A DNA stretch of 64,000 nt from Plasmopara viticola (taxonomy: Eukaryota; Oomycota; Peronosporomycetes; Peronosporales; Peronosporaceae), in NCBI GenBank assembly GCA_001695595.3, contig MBPM02000001.1, positions 930,001-994,000 on the forward strand, in the 5' to 3' direction. The notes under the pieces were generated by a model, which made no database searches, was not told the origin of the DNA, and saw only the letters and a program-made list of their open reading frames with translations. Shown piece by piece: positions 54,638 to 64,000 of this stretch (the first letter of the stretch is position 1; each line of letters starts with the position of its first letter). The position numbers and the translations under genes were made by a program.

Positions 54638-56848
54638 ATCTAGGTAGCTGTATCGGTGAGCGGCTTAAGGGTAAGCCCGACTCGCACTCAGCCTAATGTC
54701 ATGTCTAAGCAGCGACGGTGGAAATGGCACCTTAATCACTATTAGAGAGAATTATATGACCAAAGACAGACACGCGTCTCTGGGATGCCGTAGTTAGGCA
54801 GTTTCTCGATCGTTTCGTCGGCCCACTGAGTACAGTTTAGTCCAAAAGACTTAAGCGTTACTGAGAAAGGCAATGCGCTTTGCTTTTGCTGCGGCAAGCA
54901 ATGGCACGTGAAACGAAGTGACAAAGTGGACCTTTCTCTCTCCCAAGAGCTTTGGGAATACGCTGAAAAAAGCCGTGTGCTCAGATCCAAGGAGACACAT
55001 GTCACCTGTGGCCCTCTAAATTCCACATAAAAGGACTTAAAGAAGTCGTGTTTAATATCTGCTGCTCGTGCGCCTTATTTGACAGAAAGATTAGGCAGTT
55101 ATACACCCTGAAGCTGAAGCCATATCGAAGTTACGCACATTAACACCTTTAAAATCGCCTTTAGCGAATAAGTGTGCTATGTAGGTAGCGCCGGCTACCG
55201 AAGACATCGCTTTAAGCATTGATAGTGTACTTCCACCAGCAATAAACATATGCCATCAGCTGCGAGTAGCAAAAATCATTTAGCAGTTTTTAAAATACCG
55301 CGAGTAATACCATTTTGCAAGTGGGCAATATAGGTGCACTTATTGTGGGTGAACACATCCTCAAGCTGGTAGGTTAGGGTCGTATGACAAAGTAGAGACA
55401 AGTTTTTTCACAATTAAGTTACGATATATCATCAAGAGCGGGAAACGTAGCTTCAAACAGGGAACAAAAATGCTGTCCTCGGTCTATTTCTAATAGCTCC
55501 GTTAAAATCATTCACCGAAATAGTTGCAGTTTTACCGTGTGCCACGGCAGATGCACTTCAATGAAAGGTACCAAAGGTGAAAGAATTCAGAAAGGTCATT
55601 TTTTATTCGAAGCCGCAAATATCCTAGAGTTGGTAATTCAAAAGAATAGGACTCCACTTATATATGAATAACACGTCCGTTTTTGATGAAATGTATAAGA
55701 TCAGCCTAATAGGCACACGTTGCGCCTAGGCTAATAAATTTGAAAACATTTTAAGAATCTTGTAAATTTTTATCAGCAAAATCATCCTATATGATGTCCA
55801 TAGAGAGACCAATTATCGAACCTCCCACCAAAAGAGAATGGTACAACGACGATTTCGTTCCTTTCTTCTCTTTTTGGTGAATAGAGGAGTAGGCCAAGTA
55901 CGAAGTACTGGATTAGCAAGAAATGGCCACTGACACGAGAAAAAACGAACCCTTAGCTCTTTCCATCATCTCATCTGAGAACGGGGGGTTATGCTTCTAA
56001 TAAGCTAGATAGTGCTTAACCGCATATTTATAACGTGCTGCTATATAGCACATTTGAGTGTACTTTATGTAGCTTTCTGGACTGTTTCGATGATTAGTAC
56101 TCAATTAAAACGAGAGTTAGATGTACCCCTCACAGCATTTAGTACGTCTAGCGACATGCTTTGAAAAGAATGGGTTATGCCACAAGCACTATTAAGCGCC
56201 TTACCGTCTATTTATACAGATTATTCAACTATTACGAGTTTTTGTCCGGATACACTTTGGTGTTATATTTGTTTACAACTGCTTCAAAGAAGACCAGTCA
56301 GGTTTGGAGATTCATTTAGGCCAGATAAGGTACGGCTCAAAAGTCATGAAACCTGATAATTAGCAGCAATAACAGCGTCTTCATAACTAAGGAGATTATT
56401 AATTCAGATGCTTAATAGCCTTGGTGTTAGAGCAGACCTTGATTAAGTAAAAGTAGTCGAGCTTCGTTCCCAAAAAGATCATAAACAGTGGTGAGACCTA
56501 GCTTGTTATCGGCACAAGTACAGTGCTGGCTATGCGGGTCTCGCAATTTTTTTGTCTGCTATAGTAAAACGACATTACGTAGTTCTGGAAAGTCAGCACT
56601 AGGGTACTTTCTACGGAATCAATCAAACTTTTTAAAGGACACTTTGATGGTATCGTTGGCAATGCTTTTGACAATGCCATCAACCGCGCGTCACTGCGAC
56701 GAGCATGGGCATTAGTTATAATGATCGATGTATTCAAGCAATGTAGATTATCGGCCAATTGATGTCCCTGCTGTTGAGTTTATAAATTGCATCTATGCTT
56801 TTAATACGCTAACGCAATGATAGGACAATCACTATTTCTTGTAAATAA
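54638..56848. other. Gene desert 4, left part
   Basis: About 2.2 kb without an intact gene. A plus-strand frame near 54870-54920 reads ALCFCCGKQWHVKRSD, which could be a worn retroviral-type zinc knuckle. An imperfect inverted repeat (CACCAAAAGAGAA at 55826, complement at 55866) lies further on. Nothing else is recognised. Confidence 0.5.
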
Positions 56849-56856
56849 AACAAGGT

Positions 56857-57185
56857 ATAGCTTGGAAAAGGTTGAGGTGACGCCCTTCTTCCAAGCGCGG
56901 GGGCTAAATGCTCGCGCGCTTCGAGCAGGTGCTCTCGGGCATCTGCAGGTCTCTAACGAGTCTCACCCTCGACGCGACGGTTTCCAGCACCGGGCGCCAC
57001 CTGGGCTCTTACCAAGTCAGAGCTAAGCAAAATAATGGAAGACCCTCACGACCTCGGTGCTGGCTGCACTGCCCGCCGAACGAGACCCGACGTATGCGGA
57101 CACGACTCAATGTCGTGGACTAGCCAGACTGAGCCTAGCACGTGCATAACTTGGCAACGCGATAACGTAATACATTACATTACAT
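56857..57185 (+). mobile_element. Short non-autonomous LINE derivative, copy 3
   Basis: A 329-bp element flanked by an 8-bp target duplication, AACAAGGT (56849-56856 and 57186-57193). It contains the LINE 5' leader (GGAAAAGGTTGAGGTGACGC onward), a 24-base piece of reverse-transcriptase sequence and the last 190 or so bases ending in TACATTACATTACAT. The internal junctions are the same as in the copy at 3971-4262, and the ends match those of the longer copy at 2654-3800. This shows a propagating non-autonomous lineage driven by the LINE machinery. Confidence 0.9.
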
Positions 57186-57193
57186 AACAAGGT

Positions 57194-59226
57194 GTACCTA
57201 ATAATTGGTTTTTGATCGACATATCGCTTGCTGGCTTCGTTTATATAGAAATTCGCCTCTTAAAAAACGCTAATGCAAGATCCGTTGTATTTCTCGGTCT
57301 CCGTAATGATTGTATATAGTGCCGTGATTACGTCGACATTTGATTGAAGTGCCGTGACTAGAGGCGAAGTATTGATATTCAGCAAACCCTCAACAATCAC
57401 TAGCTCGCTGTGAATTTCGATTGAACAAAAGCGACGCTCATCTTCTTGTTAACGGCTTTATGGACCTGAGGCCGCCTTAAGAACACGTGGGCTGATCACC
57501 AGGATTAAATTTGAAAGTAATATCAAGCACCTACATTCGGTCGCGTAGAAATTGCTACGCCTGTTGAAGAAAAGCGCAAGGATTACCTCGTCCAGCGCTT
57601 TTTTGCAAAGGATAGCAGCGCTCCCATGAAACTTTAAGCAAAGGCACATTCCTGGGAGCCAATATCTTGTTGTGAAGTGGCGCAATTTTTTGCCTCTTGG
57701 AAGCCGCTGGAACGGACACGGTATGACAATCCGAAAGCCGCAGAAACTTAATATTATAAGCAGCAATAAATTGTACGTAAGCCACGGTCTTTTGTCGCAC
57801 GAAAGGGTACGGTCGAAAACGACTTCATACCCGCGCTCAGAAATTACGTTTGCAGCATTTGTTTTAGAATTGTACCGAAGCCAAGACATCTCGAACGTGA
57901 GTTTTTTTTTGACCAAGCGAACTTTTCTACATGCCCGTGGACAATAATACTTCGTTTATAAAATAATGTGTCTCTTCTCTAGACGTTTGTCGGGCACCAA
58001 TAAAGATTAATGATCGAAATTTGCAAGTGATAGTGCTGGAAAGTGCCTGAGAGTATAGCCATACTAGGTGCAAGCCACGCTTGTCCAAAAGCTTATTACA
58101 TCGTGAGTTCCTTGAGGAAAACTCGATGCGGTGATAAATGTACATGCATAGTCTTCATAGTATCGTGCTGTTGAGGAATATGTTGGAGCAAAATTGCTTT
58201 TTTTGCCCAGAATGCGAGGCGTGCACTTTGCGGCGCGAGAAAAAGATGAGCATACTGCTTGGGGTTTTGAGCTGCATACGTCGCGCAACTCCATCTCCTC
58301 GACCTATCCGACCTCTTTTCAAGAATGTGTGCGGTCCTGGCGATTCGCGTCAGTGCACGACGATAGGCAAGTCGCAAAATTTTATTGCTTTATGCGATAA
58401 CTTAGCCACTAGTGTGTTGTCGTTTATAACTTTACGCTCATCATTGATGCTTCCGGCACTGGTGTCTTTACTATCGAGGGTATCTTTGTCGGTCTTTACC
58501 TTTGAGATCGCTATGGATTCGCTCATCTTTATGGGTGAATTTTTGTTTGACTGTTGAGCCTGACAACAGGTCTCACAGGAATTCCAAGGTAACGAGGCTG
58601 TTTGGGCAATGCTGCCACTAATCTGGAATTTTTCCACCGCCTTAGCGGGCAAAGATCCAGGCAAGTTTTCGCCGAAGCGCCACGTCGTTTCTCATTGATT
58701 TCATTGCCTAAAGGTCGAGATATCCGCGGACCACCGAGTTTAGGAGAACAATAGGCGTCCGTTCCTCGTCAGGTTACAGTGGAAGGCTACTCCACAGTTT
58801 TCGTCCTATAAGGCCACTGTACAGCAATGCTTGCCTACGTTGCAGCCCACTGATTGCGAGACGTGAGCCCAGTCTGCTCCACTTGAGCGCCCTTTTACTT
58901 TGCCGACGCTCTGCCGTTGCTAGTGACATGTGCTTAATGGAATTACTAGCGATCTGTAATAGTCGTGGGCAAGAGGTCAAGCTTATCGGCTAATTTGTCA
59001 TAGGGATATTGGACCAGCAACACGGTGCATCTAAATTTTGTGGATAACACACAAATAAGTTACTTTGCGCGACATTGGCGCGACATCCAAGCATCTTGAG
59101 CAAGGGAGGATATTATCCATTCTAGCTCATACATAGGTAATGAGTGAAGATTGATCTTCCTCTTCTCGTTCACCCACTTGTATTAGTGCTAATCTTCTTG
59201 CACCACATCGCACAGATCATCAAAGC
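57194..59226. other. Gene desert 4, right part
   Basis: About 2 kb with only short, unconvincing open frames, including overlapping ones at 58138-58664 on both strands. The last 100 bases form the upstream region of the proteasome gene and are pyrimidine-rich (TTCCTCTTCTCGTTCACCC). Confidence 0.5.
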
Positions 59227-60223
59227 ATGAGTAGCACCGGCGCTGGATACGACTACTCAGCCGGCACATTCTCGCCCGAAGGACGTATCTTTCAGGTTGA
59301 GTACGCCAAGAAAGCCGTCGAGAACAGCGGGTATGGGGCTAGCGTCGTCAATCTCAATGAGCTTTGTCCGTGTAAAAGGCTTGAATAACATTTTTTCTTA
59401 CAGCACGACAATAGGTATCAAATGCACCGATGGCATCATCATGGGTGTGGAGAAGACGCTACTGAGCAAGATGCTGGTTCCCGGCACGCACCGCCGAGTC
59501 TACGCCATCGACCGTCACGTTGGCTTGTCCATGGGCGGTCTCGTCGCCGACGGTCGACAGCTCGTCAATCGAGCACGTGAAGAGGCGCTTGGTTACAAGA
59601 AGAATTATGGCTGCAGTATCCCACCGCAGATCCTGGCGGAGCGCATGGGCCAATTTGTGCACTACTATACACTGTATGGCTCGATCCGACCTTTCGGCAC
59701 TGCGATTATGCTTGCTGGGTACGACCACGACACTGAGCAAGCTAGTCTCTACATGGTGGAGCCCTCGGGCGTCACCTACGTACGTTTCCATGCATAAAGA
59801 TTGCTGTTCGTTAGCAATGAGTGTGTTTATGGCTATTTCACTGCTTGTAGAGCTACCGCGGCTGTGCGCTGGGAAAGGGTCAGCAATCGGCCAAGACTGA
59901 GATTGAAAAGTACAAGCTTTTCGACATGCCGTGTCGCGAAGCGATGAAATACGTTGCCAAGATGTACGTCAAGTCGCATACGCGAGTGCGTGTTGCAAAT
60001 TGGAGGTGCTGATGCTCTGTACCACTCGTGTATGTCACTCAGTATTAACATGCTCCACGATGAAGTGCGCCACCCCTTTGAGCTAGAGTTGAGCTGGATT
60101 TGTAAAGAGACCAATTGGCAGCACCGTCTTGTACCAAACGCTTTGCGCGATGAAGTGAACGAGTGGGCGATCCAGTCGATCAAGGAGGATGAAATGGCCG
60201 ACGATGACGATGACGACGAATAA
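59227..60223 (+). CDS. PSMA3: 20S proteasome subunit alpha-7 (PSMA3/Pre10 type)
   Basis: Model join(59227..59330, 59404..59779, 59851..59963, 60043..60223), 257 residues. The introns are 73, 71 and 79 bases, GT-AG, with the frame kept through phases 2, 0 and 2. It encodes a structural subunit of the outer alpha ring of the 20S core. The alpha-type N-terminal signature is clear ([20 protein letters not shown]), followed by [40 protein letters not shown] and [13 protein letters not shown]. The C-terminal half carries the PSMA3-type wording [32 protein letters not shown] and ELELSW, and an acidic tail ([12 protein letters not shown]). The length matches the family (about 250). Alpha subunits lack the catalytic Thr. 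Confidence 0.95.
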
Positions 60224-60587
60224 GCGATCCAGTCGTTTGAATCTTGAAGCGTAGCAGTCGATTGGTCTTCTGTGCTTAATGGTACTTAAGGTCTTTGCAT
60301 TATACTAAACCTGGACAAGAAAGTTGCGGTACCGTCGCCACAAAGTTGTGTAGTTAACATTAATTGTATGACTTACTGCGAAGGCTAGGGTACTTTTATG
60401 AGCTAAAATGTAGAGTAGAATTGGTCTTTTAGAGCTTGATGAATAGAAAAAAATGTATAGACTCATACAACGACATGACATTCTAGGCATCCGAACTCTA
60501 CGAGTTCTCTCTCTCGTCTTCGCAGTGCTGAGGCACCATAAATAGTAAATACTCCAATGCTGCGTGGCCACCTGCAATGTCAGTGGG
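60224..60587. other. Convergent spacer
   Basis: Downstream region shared by the proteasome gene and the Cys-motif protein gene on the other strand. No gene or clear terminator element was seen. Confidence 0.5.
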
Positions 60588-61327
60588 TCAGCCACACGTA
60601 GAGCAAGCGGTCGCTTCGTCACTGACGCAGGAAAAGGCAAAGTTATGGTATTGCTCCTTGTCACTGTGCTCGTAGTACGTCACCGACGTGTGCGTGGAGT
60701 CGAGCAGTGAGCAATGGCGCACGGGTTGACGCAAGGCAAACATGCGCTGATTCATCTCCCGATACATGATGACGCTCCATTTACACTCGCCCGAACAGTA
60801 ACAGTCGAGCTGGTCATCCGAAATCTTGAGCGAGAAGAAGGAGACCCCACAATTGCTGCACACAAGTGGCAGACCTGACACGTGTGCAGAATTACAGCCA
60901 CTTTTATCGTACTTGTCATCGTCAAGCTGGTTCACACAAGGGCTGTCGGTAGTCGCCATGCACGCCAGTGCCTCAAGGTCGAACGCCTCATCCACAGTAC
61001 GGGCCGAGCCGTCAGAGCGTGCATCGAATTCTGGCTTGTCCAGTCGCCACACGTCCAAGTAGGTTTCCTCTGCACCTGACATTTGCGTTTGAGACACCAT
61101 CTGAAAGATGAACGCTCGGAGGGCACGCGCTTCCAGGAAGCACTCGGCTGCAGCCAACACGGCAAATTGGATTGTGTGCTTACTAGCATTACGAAAAAGT
61201 TGCTTAGAGGGACTTGCTTCGAGTATCCTGTTGTAGTCATGGGTTCACCTTGCACGCCCTGTCGCTCAGAGCACGTAAAGTCGGCGAATAGTAATGCGAT
61301 ACGAACATATCGTATTTTGCAGCTCAT
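60588..61327 (-). CDS. Cys-motif (putative zinc-binding) protein, unknown function
   Basis: Preferred model complement(join(60588..61147, 61249..61327)), 212 residues, with donor CAAG|GTGAAC and acceptor GGCTGCAG|CC. Without the first exon, translation could start at an internal ATG (61100 or 61082). The core is a Cys-rich block, LVCSNCGVSFFSLKISDD followed by DCYCSGECKWSVIMYREM, i.e. CxxC...CxCxxxC, probably binding zinc. The C-terminus is rich in Cys and Thr. The middle part is acidic and disordered. I do not recognise the family. The start is the least certain part. Confidence 0.55.
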
Positions 61328-62309
61328 TATATATTAGGATTTTTCAACATGCATTGGACAGTCGTTCAATAAATAGAAGCATTTAATCTGTGGAGTATAT
61401 GTTATATGAGGTCAGGTCACCTACTTTAATTTAAGCTTGGCCAATCAGCGCTCATCTGATAATGCTTCGTACTCATTGCAGAGCCGGGGCATGTGCTCTG
61501 ACCTTTCTATAGTAGATCAAGCCCTGCTTGGGTTGCTGCATCATTTCTTTTAAGGCACGCACCACAGTGCCGTAATCGAGGTGACAGGTGGTTCCATCTG
61601 GGTTGTTTGTAGCTGTCGGGTGATACGAAAAGTATTTAAGGGTTAGTATTTTTAATTTACGTAGGAAGATAATGGTTCGACGCCTGTTTCGATGTCACCG
61701 CAACGGATCAAAGCTCGGCAACACCGAAAGTGACGCGTAATAAAGAGCCAATGAACGCCGCCGGTTCGGTCCACGGAAGGAAGGTATTGGATCGTAATGT
61801 CCTTCTTTATTTTGCTATTTCCATGCTTAATGGCTCTTTTATGATCTCTACTTTTAAGCCCATAATAACTAACATATTTATTGGTCGAAAGTACGGCTTA
61901 GGATTGACATATGCATTTATTATGCAACACCTCGATGATAGTAGCGAGAAGTATGCTCACACTGCCTGTACTCTTCGATTCCATTAAAGCAGCCTCATTC
62001 TCTTTGTGTGGAATCCTCAGCATATTCTCTCTAGCTCAGTATCATTTCTCGTAAGCGTTTAGTGGTGTGAGAGTTTATTCTATCAGCTTTTAAATTGAAG
62101 TGCTTCCCACATAGGCACGATTGCGTTGTATTCGGTGGTCTAGTAATACCATGTATGAAGCAACAGACTTACTTGTGTGCACGTGCGACGCGACAAAATC
62201 ACAAGCCGAACCCACTGATTTCTATGAACGGCTGTTTTGTCAAAAAAGCGTGGCTTTGAAAATCAGAAGCCGACATTGATTGATATCAATTTTCAGCTTT
62301 AAGTCTTTA
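61328..62309. other. Intergenic with a possible small spliced gene
   Basis: Apart from the candidate exon pair at 61473-61700 (listed separately), no gene was seen. The rest is A+T-rich. Confidence 0.45.
61473..61700 (-). CDS. Candidate small spliced gene (partial, uncertain)
   Basis: On the minus strand a strong intron signature is visible: TTCCTAC|GTAAATT, a perfect TACTAAC branch site, then CACCCGACAG. The exon after it, 61473 to about 61612, reads TNNPDGTTCHLDYGTVVRAL followed by KEMMQQPKQGLIYYRKVRAH in one frame and ends in a TGA. The exon before it has a stop in the frame that would join this reading, so the start is unresolved. The family is unknown, but the text looks protein-like. 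Confidence 0.3.
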
Positions 62310-62678
62310 ATGGGCCGATGCTTTGGGAGCCACAAATCCAGTATCCGGAGCCAAGCTAGCAAAAAGAAACAACTGAGTTCGTACTCATCTACCAAAAAAC
62401 TGCATGCGGTAGAATTGGGTTCATCGCTCGTCAAGACAGTGAGGGCAACAAAGCTTGGTCCCACAGAATTTGACGCCCTCGTCGATCGCCAGACGACGGC
62501 TTATCGTTTGATCAGCAGATCCTTTAATTCTGCTTCACTTAACTTTAACTACGATTTAGGAGACGCAGTTTCTATCCCTACATCACGAAGCTATTTGACC
62601 ATGAAAAGCGCATTGTCTTCAAGCTACATCAGTATTAAGCGACAGTTTAACGCGATGGTGCCGCAACTGGTAAAATAA
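62310..62678 (+). CDS. Small Ser-rich protein with putative myristoyl/palmitoyl anchor
   Basis: 122 residues from the ATG at 62310; the frame is open upstream for ten codons but without an ATG. The start MGRCFGSHKSS has Gly2, suitable for N-myristoylation, and Cys4 for palmitoylation, the double signal used by plasma-membrane peripheral proteins. A basic, Ser/Lys-rich segment follows (SSIRSQASKKKQLSSYSSTK). The rest has no known domain but contains several Ser-Tyr and Ser-Leu repeats. It could be a small signalling adaptor. Real coding status is moderately likely. Function unknown. Confidence 0.5.
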   Translation: MGRCFGSHKSSIRSQASKKKQLSSYSSTKKLHAVELGSSLVKTVRATKLGPTEFDALVDRQTTAYRLISRSFNSASLNFNYDLGDAVSIPTSRSYLTMKSALSSSYISIKRQFNAMVPQLVK

Positions 62679-62874
62679 CTGAATATTCAGTCACTGGACT
62701 AGCTTAACAAGGGCCATCCGGAAACCTGTCACTTATGCAAATCATGCATAAGACTCACGCTATTAATTGTTCCCACATTGTAAATTACAAATATATACAC
62801 TCTTTATTCTGCTTCCGTTTAACGCCAAAAAGTCCACGACACAGCTAAAACCCTATGACAACACGTGAAATAGG

Positions 62875-64000
62875 CTACACGACAGTGTCGAGCTCGAAGC
62901 TACCATGCCGCTCTTGTACGAGCCACACGTCGTCAACGACCTTGCCATAGAGTCCCCGTGCGGCAGGGTTTTCTGGATCGGCTTCGACCTGCTGCCAGTT
63001 CAAGTGCGTGGCATTCACGACGTCCATGCGCGAGTAGCCAAAGATATTGTTTCGAAAGGCATCCCACGTCGCGGCCGGCCGTTCGAAGGCTTTGCGCATG
63101 ATCGTCGTCAGGTACTGCCCCGACGCGCCCGTTAGAATGTGCGTCGTCGCACGCATATTGTGCGTCTGCTTCCTCGTCTGCGACTTGTAGACGTCAAAGG
63201 CTCGCTCATAGTTGTGCTGGTGGCCGCAGAGATACACGTCGACGCCATGCCGAAACAACAAGGCTTCGAGCCGCTTCCGCAGCATCTCGGCCTTGTCGCC
63301 GCAATTCGTACTGTCGGACGTGCAGTACAGGGGACGGTGGCCAATGACAATGAGCCACGGGGTCTGGGCGCGATTGGCGTTCGCCTTGGCGAGGTCTTGC
63401 TCTAGCCACGCTTCTTGACGCGCAATCACGTCGCCGTCCACGTCAAAGGTCTTTTTGAAATAAATCTCGGTTGAAAGGACGGTAAAGTGCACGAGGCCCA
63501 CGTCGAACGAGTAGAACCAATTGTTTGGTACTTTTCGAGGCGCGGCGTCGGTCGCGTGGCCACCGACGTGCATGGTCTCGACCCCAGCGTGCTTGTTGCT
63601 GGGCATGAGGCGAAAGCGTTCCGAGTAGTGGCTAAACGTATTGTGGTGCTCGTGGTTCCCAGGACACACCATGAAGGGGACACTCGCCGCCATGGGTTCA
63701 ATCTGCTGCATGAAAATGTCGCCCACGAGCCCGTCCATGAGGTCGAGATTGTAGGCATAGTCTCCCACAGACACGACGCCGTCCACGTTGCCTTCTGCGA
63801 CCTCTGATTGCATCATTGGCAACGTCGCGGCATTCTGGTAGCCAATGTCTCCAGTCACGAGGAAGCGGGTCGGTTTATGTGGGTCTCCCGAGAGCACACG
63901 GGCAGGGGCCGTCTTGGTCACGTACGGAATCGACCAGGACGCGTAATGGGCATTCCCCACGACGTACGTGTATCTCGTATCGGGCTTTAAGCCTTCCAGC
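62875..64000 (-). CDS. Purple acid phosphatase (metallophosphoesterase), 5' end outside window
   Basis: The last 374 residues; the frame is open through the right edge and begins LEGLKPDTRYTYVVGNAHYA, the end of the fibronectin-like N-terminal domain. The seven metal ligands of the Fe-Zn type are all placed in the usual motifs: GDIGYQN, GDYAYN, GNHEHH, the VIGHRPLYC histidine and GHQHNYER. The enzyme hydrolyses phosphate monoesters and is usually secreted or vacuolar; the N-terminal signal cannot be judged because the start lies beyond the window. The length and motif order fit plant/oomycete-type purple acid phosphatases. High G+C at third positions, like the other well-expressed genes here. 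Confidence 0.93.
   Translation of the reverse strand, partial: LEGLKPDTRYTYVVGNAHYASWSIPYVTKTAPARVLSGDPHKPTRFLVTGDIGYQNAATLPMMQSEVAEGNVDGVVSVGDYAYNLDLMDGLVGDIFMQQIEPMAASVPFMVCPGNHEHHNTFSHYSERFRLMPSNKHAGVETMHVGGHATDAAPRKVPNNWFYSFDVGLVHFTVLSTEIYFKKTFDVDGDVIARQEAWLEQDLAKANANRAQTPWLIVIGHRPLYCTSDSTNCGDKAEMLRKRLEALLFRHGVDVYLCGHQHNYERAFDVYKSQTRKQTHNMRATTHILTGASGQYLTTIMRKAFERPAATWDAFRNNIFGYSRMDVVNATHLNWQQVEADPENPAARGLYGKVVDDVWLVQERHGSFELDTVV

Noticed and set aside
54870..54920. Zinc-knuckle-like text (CFCCGKQWHVKR)
   Set aside because: The last cysteine of the CCHC pattern is missing and no adjoining gag or pol sequence is readable, so it is mentioned only as possible debris.
55826..55879. Imperfect inverted repeat (CACCAAAAGAGAA and complement)
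   Set aside because: The arms are short (13-14 bp with one indel), the loop is long, and no flanking duplication marks it as a MITE.
58138..58664. Overlapping open frames on both strands, one with CPEC-like cysteines
   Set aside because: Neither shows a domain, conserved-looking block or splice logic; the region is A+T-rich desert.
1..64000. CRISPR arrays, rRNA or tRNA genes, prokaryotic operons
   Set aside because: No regularly spaced repeats, no cloverleaf-like segments noticed by eye, and the gene structures are clearly eukaryotic. A tRNAscan run would be decisive for tRNAs.

Overview
The window looks like oomycete nuclear DNA, probably a Phytophthora or downy-mildew relative (Peronosporales). 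Several features point there. Most genes have one exon or a few introns of about 60-100 nt with GT-AG ends. Compact islands of G+C-richer coding sequence alternate with A+T-rich deserts full of decayed retroelements. There is a single-chain glutamine-dependent carbamoyl-phosphate synthase, a Ser/Thr-rich mucin-like membrane protein, Ty3/gypsy and Ty1/copia debris, and a probable flagellar protein (CFAP144), which fits an organism with zoospores. The assignment comes from sequence character only; no database was searched.

Layout. 0.6-2.3 kb: two small membrane-protein genes. 2.6-4.3 kb: two truncated non-LTR (LINE-like) elements. 4.6-7.5 kb: a mucin-like polytopic membrane protein. 7.5-14 kb: a desert with Ty3/gypsy remains. 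14-19.5 kb: a RuvC-fold nuclease tail-to-tail with carbamoyl-phosphate synthase. 19.6-26.9 kb: a second desert. 26.9-36.6 kb: an ankyrin-SAM gene, a CFAP144-like gene, a TBC1D23-like gene (three exons recovered), and a ubiquitin-like membrane protein divergent from an Rpp38-like RNase P/MRP subunit. 36.6-41.4 kb: a third desert. 41.5-49.6 kb: a dense island with tRNA isopentenyltransferase, a DDX51/Dbp6 helicase, TSR1 and a BAG6-like ubiquitin-domain protein. 50.2-54.6 kb: a decayed Ty1/copia element. 54.6-59.2 kb: a desert with a third LINE-derived copy. 59.2-64 kb: proteasome subunit alpha-7, a Cys-motif protein, a possible lipid-anchored small protein, and a purple acid phosphatase running off the right edge.

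How the genes relate. Four genes between 36 and 47 kb act in RNA maturation: Rpp38-like (RNase P/MRP), tRNA isopentenyltransferase, DDX51 (60S assembly) and TSR1 (40S assembly). DDX51 and TSR1 diverge from a 209-bp spacer carrying an array of TAGTATACTA palindromes, the best candidate here for an undescribed regulatory element. The BAG6-like gene, the ubiquitin-like membrane protein and the proteasome subunit belong to protein quality control. Most multi-exon models were built by hand from splice signals and reading-frame continuity, and need transcript evidence.
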